A stretch of 64,000 nucleotides of DNA from Euptelea pleiosperma (taxonomy: Eukaryota; Streptophyta; Magnoliopsida; Ranunculales; Eupteleaceae): the NCBI GenBank assembly GCA_035048495.1, contig CM068552.1, positions 17,666,654 to 17,730,653 on the forward strand, given 5' to 3'. The notes below the pieces were generated by a model. It did not search any database, had not been told where the DNA came from, and saw only the letters and a program-made list of their open reading frames with translations. Position numbers and translations under genes: made by a program. Shown piece by piece: positions 38,201 to 53,200 of the stretch; within the stretch, counting starts at the first letter, position 1, and the number at the start of each line of letters is the position of its first letter.

Positions 38201-41200
38201 ATAGTGAGTACCTCACAGGAAAGACAGTCCAGCCTGCTGCCACAGACAAATCCCACCGGAAATAGGTTATGGAAAACCTTACAGTGCTGTCTTGGATTCT
38301 CCATTCGATGCAACCCCAGATCAGCAGGGGGTTCATGTTCCTTCCTACAACAAAGGAAATCTGGGATTCTGTTACTAAAACCTATTCGCAGGTTGGCAAC
38401 TTTGCGAAGCTCTATGAGTTAGAGCAAGAGATTGCTTGTCTCCGACAAGGGGAGCTCAAGCTTGGTACCTATTATGCTTTCTCTCTGAAGCAAATGGGAA
38501 GAGATAGATCATTATCAGGACTACACTCCGGTTTGTGCTGCAGATGTGAAGTCTTTCCGTGCTATGGTTGAGCAATCCCGATATTTCAGTTCCTTTCCGG
38601 CCTTCATCCTAGCTTCGAGGCTGCCCGTGTTCAGATACTTGGCAGATCTCCTCCCCCTAGCTTCAGTGATCTTGAGCGACTTCGTCCAGCTCAATGGGCA
38701 AGCCTCCACTTCTACCTCCACCTATGCCCAGACAGATACTGGATCTGCTTTCTCTGTATCCACTGTTCCTCCTAGTCCCTCCTGGATCATCGATTCAGGG
38801 GCCTCAGATCATATGACAGGTATGTCTTCAGTTTTCTCCAGTTATTCTATTTGTTCTGGTCTTGACAAGGTTAGGATAGCTGATGGCACAATTTCCTGTT
38901 TCCAGGAAGGGCAATGTTCATGCCTCTTCAGTACTAGCCTTGTCCTCGGTACTACATGTTCTCAGTTTACAGCTAATCTTTTATCTGTCAGTAGCCTTAC
39001 CAAGAATCTTAATTACAGTGTCACATTTTTTTCCTTCTCACTGTGTGTTTCAAGATCTGGAGTCGAGGCGGATGATTGGTAGTGGACGTGATGAAGGTGG
39101 CTTTTACCTCCTGGATCGCTCAGTTTCTTCTTCAGCGCATCAGTCCAGCATCAGTAGCAGTAGTTGAGTCAATAAAGACCAATTATTGCTTTGGCATAAC
39201 CGGCTCTGATCAAGTACCTGTGTCAGTTTTAAAGCATCTTTCCTGCTTTCTCTTCTCTTTGCGATGTTCCGTTCCACTGTGAAACTTGTAAACTCGCAAA
39301 GCATTGTCGCACTGTTTTTCCTCTTAGTGAAAATAAAAGTACTATTCCTTTTAATTTTGTGCATTCTGATGTGTGGGGTCCTACCCCGGTGATGTCTTTA
39401 TTTGGATTCCGATATTTTGTTACATTTGTTGATGATTTCAGTGGCTCTACCTGGGTATATCTTATGGTCGAAAGATGAGGTTTCTTCCATTTTTCAGACC
39501 TTCCACAAGATGGTCACCACTCAGTTCAAGACCCCACTCAAAATTCTCCGGTCTGATAATAGGAGTAAGTACCTAGATGGGAGCCTTAGAGATTACTTTG
39601 CCTCTCATGGCATTGTACATCAAACTTCTTGTCCGTCGACTCCCCAACAAAATGGGAAAGCTGAAAGAAAAAACCTTCACCTTCTCGAGGTTGAGCGTGC
39701 CCTTCGTCTTGGGATGCAGGTTCCAAAATCTTTTTTGGTCTGAATCATCCTTCTGGCTGTGTATCTCATCAATTGCATGCCCTCTCGCATTCTTAGCTTT
39801 CAGACCCCTTTATCTGTCTGCTTCCTGATAATCCAGCCTTCATTGTTCCTCCCAAAGTCTTTAGGTATGTTTGCTATATGAATGTTCATCGTCACTCTTG
39901 TCACAAACTTGATGCACGGGCCTTGAGATGTATTTTCCTGGGGTACCTTTCCACTCATAAGGGATACAAATGCTATCATCCGGGTTCGCGTTGACGTTTT
40001 ACATCTTTGGACGTCACCTTTGTTGAGCACGTTCCGTTATTTGGCAGTAGGGTCTCTCTTCAGGGGGAGTGTGATATTGTGGACGAGAGCCCTGTCCCCA
40101 TGCCGGTTCTTGTACCCGTCTCCACTCCTGTGACTATGATTGAATCTGTGTCTACTATTGACAAGGACACTTCTACTACTATAGCGGCAGATATGCGAGT
40201 TTATGTCAGATCCAGGAAGAAAGGACAAGTCACTGATTCTATGCCTGCCAATCTACTATCGGATCCAGATCCAAGTATTGTTTCTACCCCTGCTTTAATT
40301 CATGAGTCCTCAGAGACGCCTTCTCCAGAAGAGGATCTACACATTGCAATTCGTAAGGGTGTGCGCACTTGCACCGAGCACCCTATCTCTCACTTCGTTT
40401 CTTACCAGTCATTGTCTCCATCTTATCAGACATTTGTTAGTAGTGTTTCGTCTGTTTCCTTGTCATCTACCATTGCATATGCACTCAGTCACCCAAAGTG
40501 GAAAGGGGCTATGATAGACGAAATGCAGACTCTTGAAAAAAACAAGACATGGGATCTTGTTTCTTTACCCAGAGGGAAGAAACCAGTAGGGTGCAAGTGG
40601 GTCTTCACTGCAAAGCACAAGGCAGATGGTTCTATTGATAGGTACAAAGCTCGACTAGTTGCCAAGGGGTTCACCCAAACCTATGGGATAGATTACCAGG
40701 AGACATTTGCATCTGTAGCCAAGATGAACTCAATCAGGGTTCTACTATCCTTGGCTGCAAACAGGTCATGGCCTTTACATCAGCTGGATGTAAAGAACCC
40801 TTTTTCTACATGGGGACCTAACAGAGGAAGTTTACATGAAAGTGCCACCAGGGTTGAAGCTTACTGGAAGTGAAGATAGGGTGTGCAGACTGAAGAAAGC
40901 TTTATATGGGTTGAAGCAATCTCCTTGAGCTTGGTTTGAACGGTTCAACAGTGCAGTGAGAAAGGTAGGCTATATACAGAGTCAGGCAGATCACACTATG
41001 TTTGTGAAGCATCTACAAACCAGTACCACAGCATTGATCGTATATGTGGATGATAGTCATTACGGGGAGTGACCCGACAGAGATCACAAGTCTCAAGGCC
41101 TTCTTGTCGTCTGAGCTTGAGACGAAATATCTAGGACCATTGAGATACTTTCTAGAGATTGAGGTTGCCAGGTCATCGAGAGGCATCTTAATTTCACAAA

Positions 41201-44200
41201 GAAAGTATGTCCTAGACTTACTGAGCGAGACTGGGTATTTGGGTTCGTGACCAGCAGACTCCTATTAATCAGAACCATCAGCTGAATTCCGAGGACGGTA
41301 CACTTCTAGGTGATCCTGCCTTATTTCAGCGATTGGTTTGCAGATTGATATATCTAGCCCATACACAGCCCGACATTGTATGCAGTAAGCGTCATTAGCC
41401 GATTCATGCACACCTCGGTCACCACATCTTGAGGCTACACACAAAGTTCTTCGGTATCTCAAGGGGTCACCAGGTCGAGGCATATTGTTTGGAGTTCATG
41501 GCCACCTCAGGGTGGAAGCATACAGTGATGCAGATTGAGAACGTGTAGTGACCGATAGACGGTCTACATCAGGTTATTGTACCTTTGTTGGAGGCAACTT
41601 GGTGTCTTGGAGGAGCAAGAAACAACCAGTTGTCGCCCGATCCAGTGCAGAGGCAGAGTTCCACTCCATGGCATATGGAGTGTGTGAGCTCTTGTAGTTG
41701 AAAATCATGTTAGCAGAACTGGGAGTCAAGGTGACAGACCCAATGAGCCTCTATTGCGACAACAAAGCGGTCATTAACATTGCTCACAACCCAGTTCAGC
41801 ATGACAAAACTAAACACATCGAGGTTGATAGGCACTTCATCAAGGAGAAGCTTCAACAGGGATTGATTTGTACACCCTATGTAAGGACTCAGGAGCAGGT
41901 TGCCGATATACTTACCAAGGGAGTCAACAAGTCAATCTTGAATACATTGATAGCCAAACTGGGCATGATGGATATCTTCGCACCAGCTTGAGGGGGAGTG
42001 TTGGATTCTATGTACACCCACGTGGGGGTGTTCTTAGTGGGCTGCGTTCCACTACCCCACATGGGGTTTATTCTCTATTATTTATGGGTTAAGTGAAGGA
42101 CCCACCCACTTAACCCACAATCTCTTTATTTCATGTTAGTGGGTTAAGTGGTGGGGCCCCACTTGACCCACACGATTTCTCATTTACTTGTAGAAAGAGT
42201 TTCCCTTACTTATAAATATTACTTATGGGAGATTAAATATTCACTTCAATCTCCCGATTCTCTCTCAAACCCTAATCTCTTCTCTTCCTAACCTCCATTC
42301 TCTCTTTCTCTCTCAATCTTTAGCATATTGGTGACAACCTCAAACAACAACAGATCAAAGGGTAGTATGGTAACCTTACCCTGAAATCGGACTGTCTAGC
42401 GAATGTCATATGATTGGACTAAGTTGACGCAAAGCTAGTTACTCGACCATTATCGATGCAAAGGTAGCTCCCCAACAATCGTGTTCCCCCAGAATTTGGA
42501 AGTAAAGATAATTTGTAACAAAAATAATCTCATATCTATTGTAAAATCAAATTTTTATTTTACTTCCCTTGGGGATTACATCACGTGTCAAAGCTTGTTG
42601 GCAAATTAGAATGTTAGATAGGCCTTTGATTTGGGATATTGGGCTCGAGCTCACAAGCTCATGATTTGCACATATTAAGTAGTAATACTTCCCAAGATTG
42701 AATAAGCTCGGCCATGATGCCTCTCCAAGATCAAGTTCGCTCGGCCTTGAGGGCTTTTTTTAAGTCAATTGGTATGAGATGAAACTCGGCACACCATGAT
42801 TGAGAATCAGAAATCATTCGGACTTTGGCTCACTATGCCTTGCAAAGTCAATTGGATTTTGGCTCACCATGACTGGTTTGAAAAGTCAATCGGGCCTTGC
42901 CTCCATGATTTGCAGAGTCAATCAACTCTAGCTCGCTATAATTGATCATACCTACGCAGAGGTCTGATGCTGCAGTTAATATATAATATGAAGGCAATCA
43001 TAGATATGGCCAACATAGGTTGAGAAAAGGGAGAAAATGTCGAAGCCGAGATATAACAAAGAGAAATTGGTGACAAGACCAACATAAAGAGAAGACCAAT
43101 GGTCAAAGCTGATATATAATAATAAGGAAAAGGCTGAGATATAATTTGCAAAGGACTGATATTGAGCCCAATATATTCAATGAAAAAAGCCGACATCGAG
43201 GCCGAAATATAATGTAGTGAAGGCCAGTGCCAAGGCCAAAACAATCCAACGATAGCTAATGCCAAGGCCAATAGAACATGAAGACAACATATGCTAAGAC
43301 TGATGTGTAACGTGAAGTGGGCTTGTTGTCAAGACTAGTATATGATTAAAAAAAGGCCATTGTCAAGGTGGAAATATAGTATAAAGAGAGATGCAGTGCC
43401 AAGGTGTCCAAGATATATTGCTAAGAGCCGAGATGTCTGGCATATATGAATGACGACTGAGGCGTTTAATATATTCTTAAAAAAGTTAAGATGTCTGAAA
43501 GTCGGCATGTGGTTGCCTACAGCACAACCATATGGAGCTTTATCTTCCTCTTCTCTAGATTTTTACATTTGAGTTTTATCTTCATCTTCTAGATTTTGCT
43601 TGCAATGATGACTTTATAGCTTTCTTCAAAATCAACCATCCAAAACTAAAAAAATAAATTTAACACCACAGCCTACCAAGATAACTTGAGCTTGGTGACG
43701 CTAAACTCCACATCCTCGACTTGTTTTGGACAATTCTTCCAATCCTTTCCTCCCAAATACTCCAACACAATAAGAAAAGAAGTTTTTCCCACTTATCACT
43801 AAAAAAAAAGTTTTTCCCAAAAGAATTTGAGATAACCTTGAGCATGTCAAAATGTTAGCTAAGAACAATGAGGGCCTTTCCCGATCCTCAAGGTCAAGGA
43901 CCTCCCTCTAAACTATAAAAACCACTTTAGTGGACTTCAAAAAGAATCGTCCAATTATTCTTGTTCCTGTATCATCTTCTATCAAATAGTCTTTTTCAGT
44001 CTTTAAATCTCTTGATCATTTTGGAACTTCAGTTTTGTACAAAACCATTCATCTATTAGCTAATCTAAATATCCTTAACTATGTTGAATTTCTGCAACAA
44101 CATAAGGAAGGCAATTCTTCATCTAATTAAAATGCCTAAATAAAAGGTAGAGTAAGTACCTTAATCTTATCAACAGCATCCTCCTTTGCTGCATTTATGG

Positions 44201-47200
44201 TGTGAGTTGCTCCTAGCATCTTTGCATTATGAAGTTTTTCATCTTGAACATCAACTGCAATAATCTCAGAAGCACCAAATGCCCGTGCTATCTGCAAACA
44301 ACTGAAACATGTGATTTAGTCAAAATGATGTAAAAAAGAACAGCATCCAAACAAAAATAGCAAATTACCTGCAGTATGATGTCGAAATTTGACAAAATTA
44401 ACAGTATATACACTTTTGGGTAGGTCCAATACATATCCAATCACATTAATGAAGCACTGTGCTTAGCTTAAAGAAATAAGCTGAAAAGATGCTCAAGTGG
44501 TTCATGAAGACCAGATGCACAGCCGTAGTTTTTTTTTTTTTTTTTATGAACAATGAACAGGTTTTTGTTTTTGCAAAACTTAGCCATTTCCATTCCTACT
44601 TCCAATTGAAAAAATACTACTACATATTACTCTCAGAAATTTTTGGAACTGATTTGATGATACATAGCTGTATTGTGCAATTACGTATGAGCACATGTAT
44701 GCACCACATTGAGCTTAAGTTTGTGCACATCTAAGCAAGAAAGTTACAGTGCATTTGAAATATTAACATAAAGGCACTATCATATTCTGGAACTTCGAAA
44801 TGATAGAAAGCTAGTACTATGTAATGGTTTAAGTATTTTATTGTTCTTTTGGCCTATTTTGCAAGTTTCTAGAAGAGTACACATTCACAGATATTTTTTG
44901 GAGAAAAATCAATTGGAAAGACTTTTTTTTATGTGTAAAATATATTAAAAGGGCAAAGCCAAAAAGATACACAGGCACACCTAGAGAGGTCGAGGTGACC
45001 TACATGGAAAGACATTTTAGATTTGTAATACAACATGGAGGTCGTTGATTGATTGGCGGACCGGATTCTTGTTTGGAAGGAATTTAAAGAGAGAATGGTA
45101 CTAAACTTGATGGCCAGTTGGGAAAATATCATTAAAGTGGAAGCTTGTCGGACAATGTGATGCTGATGTGAAGAAGATTGAATGTCAGTTGAGTGCATAT
45201 GAATTTTGACAATTATGCCCAAGATTCACCAGACGCAGCCAGGATTGAAGGGGTCTTTCTGAATGATCATCGCGAAATCATTAAGACCTTTTCCAGTCCT
45301 ATTGAAGTGGAGAACTTCAATGACGCCGAGTTAAGGCACTTCTTAAAGGGTTTCAAATCTCCAAGGACAACTTAGAAGGAGGCTCCTGCAACACTATCAA
45401 TGGACGGGTGGAAAAGAGGAGAGCCATGCAGATAGGATAATGTGACGAACCATAGTGGGGAGTAGGAAAACAGATAGGCTCTTATCTTCTCCAACACAAT
45501 AGGGGGTGCGGTGCTGATGAAACTGAGAAAGCCTTTACTAAAAGTGGTGTAAGTAGAGATTTTTTGTATAGAGTTCTTTTCTCTACTCATACGCTTCTGT
45601 AATGTTAATACATACTTCTTCATTATTTACTACAAAAAAAAAATCACTTCAAAACTTCCCAGCATAGAACACTTACACTTCTAACTCCAGTTCCACTTCT
45701 ACAAACTAGGATGAATCCGTGTAGTTGTAGCATATTACATCCTAGACATATACAACTACTTTAGTAGCATCACCAAATCAAAATCAAAGACATATCTTTG
45801 TAAAGCAGAAGGCCAAACCACTAGAAAATTTTCAGAATGCAGTATTGAGTGCATGTGCCAAATCAGTACATTATCATCCTCTGTGAATAAGTATGCTCAG
45901 ATGTCAATAAACAAGAACTTTCTCTGACTATATACCACATCTAATGCACAAATCAACTTAAGAATGTTAAATGTCCTGTTCTAAGAAGCCCAAATGAAAA
46001 ACAGTGATGTTGATAGGTAATAGCTGGCCTTCACAAAATCAAGAACAATGGTCTAGATTAGCCCACAAGGTCGATCAACATCTGCTACAGGAAAAGGATG
46101 CTTTACACTAGTAACCTATTCAGTAAGCAAAAGATAAAATTCAAAAGTAAATGAAATGCAACTAGAATGTACGACATCAAGCTTTAGTTCATATAGATCT
46201 ATGCAAGAAAAATGATGTGCATTGATACCTTAAATCAAGCATAGGTCATGTGTATGTCCATAGGGATGTCAGCATATTATATGAACACATCATATAAAAA
46301 AAATAGGGGAAATTCTTTTTTCCTGGTCTGGTCAATAAGGTCCTGAAACATTTCAACATAATTCCTGAATTTCTATGTGAATCAAGATCGAAGAAGGAAG
46401 TCTTTGAATCACTGACTCAAACCTATTTCCTTTTCCTTTTTGAGAAGTAAAAAAAAAATTGATAAGTAATTCAAACCTATTTTCGAATCCTACTCAGCGG
46501 AATATGGGGGTACTTATGGCAGAACAACAATGGTATGAAAGAAAATATGGTTTGCATAAATAGTTCTTTTTGTCCATTTCCATTCCCTAGGCAGACAAGG
46601 AGGGAGAAATTGAGGGTGTGGCCCATATAATTAGAGCTGGGTAGCTGAAATCGAGCTGTGCTTCCGAGGTGCCATGTGACTGATTCAGACGATCAAACGA
46701 AATGGAAAATCTTATAAGATGGCATTACAACCGATCATTCTATATGAAGCAAAACGTTGGGCAATCAAGAGAAAACATGTGTCGAAAGACCATAGCCAAG
46801 CTGAGGATGTTGAGTGGAAAGTATAGAAAAAGAAAATCAGAAATATCCAAAGGAATCTAGGAGTAACCTCATAGATGATAAAAAATAATAATAATTAAGT
46901 CAAGTGAGATGGTCTCGTTATGTATAATGGAGACCAATGATGGCACTAGTGAGGTGGAGCACCAAAATGCAAGCTGAATGCTCTAAAAGGGTGAGGGGAG
47001 GCCGAAAATATCATTGATTGAGGTAGTGAGAAAAGATTTGAAAACGCATGATTTAATGGAGTATATGGCTCTAAATAAAATGGAATGGTGGAACAGGATG
47101 TGTGTTGCCGACTCCAAATAATTGGGCTAATGCAATGATGATGATGATGATGATGATGATGTAAGGACGAACTTGTATTGCCGACTCCTAACAATTCTTT

Positions 47201-50200
47201 CTATAAGACAAATTTGCACCACACCAATCTAGTAGCCCTCTAACAAAACAGGGTGAAGCCTAAAAAGTCAATCACATTAAAAAAAAATGTAATGCATGTA
47301 AAACGGCAGACAGCCAAGCACAGAAATTAATGAGCAGTTGAGCACCAAGAAAATAAATAACAAGTATTTGAGCGATAATATGTGGAAGTAAGCATTCTAA
47401 ACATGTAAACAGCTTGTTTGTTATCATATTATCAAAGCATCTAAAGGAAATTTTGTGTTCCAGTCTCTTATTAATCAGTACAAATTCTTGGAAACTCACG
47501 ATCATTAGAAACTGTCTGATCGAGGAAACATTAATTTTCCAAGGAATGCCTGCTCTTTAGACTATCTAGTGTGTCATTTATCTTGTGTTTCAACTGAGAA
47601 GGAATCTGCCGCAGCTAGAGAGACTACGTCACAATGAAGGTCAGTAGCTGAGAGCACTTTGGTCACATGAAGAAAAAATCCAGAAGTTCAGTCAACTGGT
47701 TATCCTAATTGAACAGATTCACTAGATGATGCCCAATATCCCCAAACTGTGTTACAGTGTTAGATTAGATAATAACATTTGGAATGAACGGTCAAAGAAA
47801 TGACTACGATACCAATGCAAATTCGACGATTAACACAATTTTAGCTCTTCACCTTGATCCAACACCACCAATGCCAATCACAGCGACAGCATCTCCAGCA
47901 CGCATCTCAGCTGCATGTCTCATGGCACCATAGGCAGTGAAGACTGCACATCCCAAAATAGCTGACTCTGTATATGGCAATGAGTTTGGAAGAACTGATA
48001 ATGCATGAGCAGGTACAACACAATACTCTGCAAGACCTCCCATACTATACATGTACACTGGCTTTCCTACAATTGCAGCAGAAAGTTTAGTGAACAAATA
48101 AAGATTTCATACATTTCAAGACACAGTAGGCCATAAAGACAGAGTTATCTTATTATACTTGTTTCCAATAACAAACAAAAAAACAGTAAAATAAGGATGA
48201 AGAAATAATACAGCATAGAGAGAGAAAGAGGGAGAAAGAACAAGTAAAAACCTAGCACTGTTCATCGCATCTGATGTAGAATACTTGAGAAGTGAGAACA
48301 TGATCACAATCATCATGTCAATGTTAACAAGACCACTTGAACAGAAGTAAACAACCAAGAATACTTAGCATGAATCCTGTCATTGTGACTTGGAATGGAA
48401 TTTTTATGCCAACATCAACAAGCATGGCCCATAATCCTTTGTGATTGGAGCTTAGAAGACAGATTCTTCTACCTTGGGCTCACTCCTGCTCCTGAATCTA
48501 TGTAATGGGAGATAGAGCTTGGCAGTGCATGCTCCAATTACATATTCATGCTCCTATCACAATAAATTCAGGCTCCCATCTCAGAAGATTCACACTTTTA
48601 TATCTCAACATTCATGCTTCTACCTAGGGCTCACTCCTGCTCCTGAATCCACGCTTTGGGAGCCTAGAGCTTGGCCAATGCATGCTCCAATTACACATCC
48701 ATGCTCCTATCACAAAAAATTTAGGCTCCCGTCTCAAAAGATTCACGCTCACATATCTTAAGATCTTGCATTCCTATATCGTCAAGTTCAAGCTTCTAAC
48801 TCAGTAAGTCCGTGCTTCTATTTCAGTCGTTCGTGATTTGCTTTAGATGTCCCATATATTCGAATTGGATTTCGTCAAAGCCATGAATATTATACATAGA
48901 TTCATGTTCCCAAAACTAGATCAATGAAATCTAAAACTGATTTTTAATAATTTCTATATTTTTGTTCCACTCTTGAAATGTCAATCATGGATCACCACTG
49001 ACAGTCGTGATGACTACTTGGAAGCCTCTAGGCATGGGGGCACTTACACACAACCAGCTTCATTATGTCTTACTCTATGATGACTGAATGCAGCTACTGT
49101 GTTATGACCATAGTTAGTAATTCAGCAATTCAAGGTGAGCAACAATTTAGATAAAAAAAACAAAAATGTCAAGTGTCAACATCGTATTAACTTTTCTCTT
49201 AACTAAATCTTAGTAGTAAAAAATTATACACCTATGCATATATGTGAGAAAAAGTTAGACATGAATTTGTAGATAACATATATGGATCACCACTGACAGT
49301 CAAGATGACTACTGGAAGCCTCTAGGGATGGGAGCACTTACACTCAACCCACTTCGTTATATCATACTCTATAACGAGTTGACGACCGAATGCAGCTACT
49401 GTGTTATGACCATAGTTAGTAATTCAGCATATGGCAAAAAAGAGGGTATGGGAAAAGTTCGAGTATAATTCAGGTTTGTCATTCAAAAATTCGGCAAAAA
49501 GTAAATAAAAAGTAACAAAAAATAATAATAATAAAATGATTTTCACATTTTAAAATTAAGGGTTTTCAATAATTAAGAAAATTCGTGTAAAGATGGGAAT
49601 AATATGGCTCCACATATAATAACAAAGTTTACCGAATCTTTGAGAAGTTCGGCAATATAATACGTCTTTTCAAGAAATCATAAAATTTGTGTATAATACG
49701 CGAATAGTACGCAAACTTACTATGGTTATGACCAACATTCTACAAAACCTTAGACACACACATAAATTATAAATACACATGGGAATTGGAGGTGATCAAC
49801 AATTTAGATACAACAAGCATAAATGTCAAGTGTCAACATCATATTAATTTTCTCTTAAATAAGATCTTAGTAGTAAAAAATTACACGTGTTCATATATGT
49901 AAAAGAGAAGGTTAGACATGAATCTATGATAACATATTTGGACTGTGGTACTAAAAATGGTAGAGTTTTCTTCGCCGAGCCTTTAATAGGCAGCGGGAGC
50001 ACAAGAGAAAGGTGTCAATAGGTTGGGGACATAATGGTGGATCAAATCCAAGCAACAAAGTCAGGCAAAAAAGCTTTCACAGATCAGAAACACGCATTGA
50101 GCAAAGAACAATATTTCGGAATATCAGTCAAAGATGAACTAAAAAACATCAAGAAGGCTTCAAAAAATTCTGCAAAAATCACCATCAATCCTGAAAAAAT

Positions 50201-53200
50201 CAAGATCTACTAAGAAGGGAGAGTTTCGACAGACCTCGAGATGTGTGTCTGTACGGATGATGATGTCATCCCTACAGTACAATGATGTCAACAGACATCC
50301 GCACTATTCTAGCTTTCCCTTTGTTGTTCTCCGGTTATAGATCTTAATTGTAGGCTATAATACCAAGTTGAAATGGAGATTTAGGGTTAGGGTTAGGTTT
50401 AGGCTAGGGTTTCAAGAGAGAGAAGAGAAATGTCTTGCTTTGCTCACATGACTCCCAAAAATATTATTTATATGAAGACCATTCTTACAAAGACAAGAAT
50501 ACCCCTCATACTGAGAGGTATTTACACATCTACCCTTTACATGTACAATACGTATAAATACGTATATGATAAAGAGGTAGTTCCCCAAGTAAATCATCCC
50601 ATCTATATACAAACGATTCAAAAAAGCAGCCTCTAAAAAGAGGAGAAACAGAGGCCCAGAAATATAAAAGAGCTTTAACAAGCAGAATCATCCCAGGGAG
50701 GTCTGCCTTTGTGCCTTCAAAAATGCTTTTGTTCCTTTCCTTCCTGATAGCCCACAGAATAGCGAAGGGAAGGAATCGCCAAAGAAGTCTCCCTTTTTCA
50801 GTGAAGGACTTGGTCGCAGCTCCCAGAAAAAAACCTGAGACGTGTTGCGGCACAACAAGGGGTTGCGGCACAACAAGGGGTATGCCAAACAAGGCAAAAA
50901 AAGTATGCTAGATGACCGATGTGAATCTGCAATGGATGAAGACATGGTCCATTGATTCAGCTTCGGACTTGCACAACGCACATCTATTAGGCATCGCCAT
51001 ACCTCCATTAATAAGATGATCCACTATGAGAACCTTGTCATGTATGGCTGACCATGCGAAAAACTTCACTTTGGATGGAATAGGGGGCTTCCATACTGCC
51101 TGGGCTGGAAAAACGTCTGGCCTTCCTGGAAAGTTCTTCTAGTACAGAGATCTAACTAAAAAAGATCCATTTGATTCCTACTTCCAAATTCTCTTGTCAG
51201 GTTCCTCGTCCAAGCTAGGGTTGACACCTACCCTTTCTAGAAGAGTTGTAAGGCTATCCATCTCCCAATCATTAATGTTCTTTCCGAAGCCAAAGTTCCA
51301 AGACAAATGACCTTCACAACACACTATGCAATCCTAAATGAGGGCTCCATGTCAGTCAGACAGCAAAAAAAGGTTAGGGAATGCCTCTTTCAAAGGAACC
51401 TCCCCACACAATTATCTTCCCAAAATCGGACTCTATCTCCTTTGCCCACCTTTATGATGACTCCCTCTTCAAATGTGTCACAAGATCTAGCAATCCATCT
51501 CCACATACTGACTCTGTAAGGAGATTGGATGGGACGGCATTCCCACCCATACTCTGAGACACCATACTTGCTACCGATCATTGTCCGCCACACACTGTCC
51601 TCCTCTTCGCCAAATCTCCATAGCCATTTAGCAAGGAGTACCACATTCATGTCTTTGAAATGCCTGAAACCTAACCCCCCTGCTTCTTTGGGTGTGCATA
51701 TCTTCTCCCAATCCACTAAGTGAAATTTATGGGTGTTCTCTTTTCCTGCCCACAGGAAGTCTCTCATAATCTTTTCCAACCTGTGAGCTACAGCAACCGG
51801 GATAGAAAATAAGGACATGAAGTGGATGGGTAGGCTGGAAAGAGTGCTCTTAATAAGAGTGACTCTTCCCCCTTTGGATAACTACCTCTTCTTCCAACCA
51901 GCAAGTCTGCTACTGAATCTCCCCACCACAGGATCCCATATCTTCTTATCTTTGTATCTAGCTCCCAAAGTCAGTCCAAGATAAGTTGATGGCGAACTTC
52001 CAATCCAAGATTAGGGTTGTTCTTCAAATATTCATCATATTTGGTGTAACTTTGGGATTTCCAAACCCAAGCTTGCATCAAATTGGATCAAAACACAAGG
52101 TTCGGTGGTGATCAGTGTAACGATTCATGATGACCCTAAGGAGGAACATTCATGTGCTTGATGAAGCCAAGATGGATTACATGCCCCTTCAAAAATCACA
52201 GGGCTCCGGCAAACAACAATGGATGTGATTCATCTCATGAACGTCTGAAGAGACGAAACCATGGTTCAAAGTCTCGGGCGATCATGTTCCGGATCGGGCG
52301 ATCTAGATCGGGATCGGAGCCCACCGATCCGATCCATACCATGCTCTGTCTCGCCCGAGTTCTCTATTTTCTTAAGGATTTTCACACCGTCTCAGGGCGA
52401 GATGGCCGATCCTGTTCCGTATCGGACCGATCTGGATCAGGATAGGAGCCTACCGATCCAGCCTCTGATCCCGAGACTTTCATCCTTGGACGAAACCTCC
52501 AAGGAGATTCCAGAGAGGAAAATTAGAAATGAATTATTTCCCTAAGCCGACGAGATTGGGAAGATAAGAAATCCTATAAACCAAAATTTGCCTCGACCAC
52601 AGAATTTTGAGTTCAACGAGGAAATAATTTTTCATGCCCTAGAACACAATCGAGACTGACATACTTGAGTTTCACAATTGACTCATGCCAAACGACTTTA
52701 TCGATTAACTCGCAAAAGTCGAGAAAGCATTCTAATGTTGAGAGATGGAGGACCTGATACAAGTCATGCTTTTAGCCACCATACCCTCCGGGTATGCATT
52801 GATCTAGTGGGACATATTGCAAGCCACCCGGGTTTGTAACATAAAAAATCAACACATGGGCAAAGATGTGACAAGGATTGAAGAGCAAATTTTTCTGACT
52901 CAATTATCACAAAGTGCATGCAATATCATAACATTTGACAGAAGAACTAGAGTGTAACAGCTTACACAGACAAATTCCTCTCTTTGATGAGGGCCAATTT
53001 TGAAGGAGTCCACGAACCAACAAATCGCGAGGTATTTGGTTGGTTTGAAGTTCATATTCAGAAAGATTTAGCTTTTGACGAGATAGACACCATGGAAGTA
53101 ACCACCCACTAAGCTCTTAATTTTATGAAAATTCAAGCTCAGGGGTCTTTATAGCGCCCTTCAACCTCAAGTGCATCCACTCTAACTCATAAAACGCACA

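Larger units (their letters stand above)
36813..42352 (+). mobile_element. Ty1-copia retrotransposon 3 (full length, decayed)
   Basis: The TSD GATCA is perfect (36808-36812 and 42353-42357). LTRs are at 36813-37163 and 41999-42352, the primer site at 37164-37175 and the polypurine tract at 41988-41998. Between them are gag, protease, integrase, RT and RNase H in copia order, broken by many small frameshifts and stops. It has the same length (5540 bp) and family as element 1, but lies in intron 6 in the opposite orientation to the gene. Confidence 0.94.

Noticed and set aside
44288..44301. Alternative acceptor (TTTGCAG) for ADH exon 6
   Set aside because: Using it would remove the conserved CLQ residues and break the phase. 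The upstream TTTCAG keeps both.
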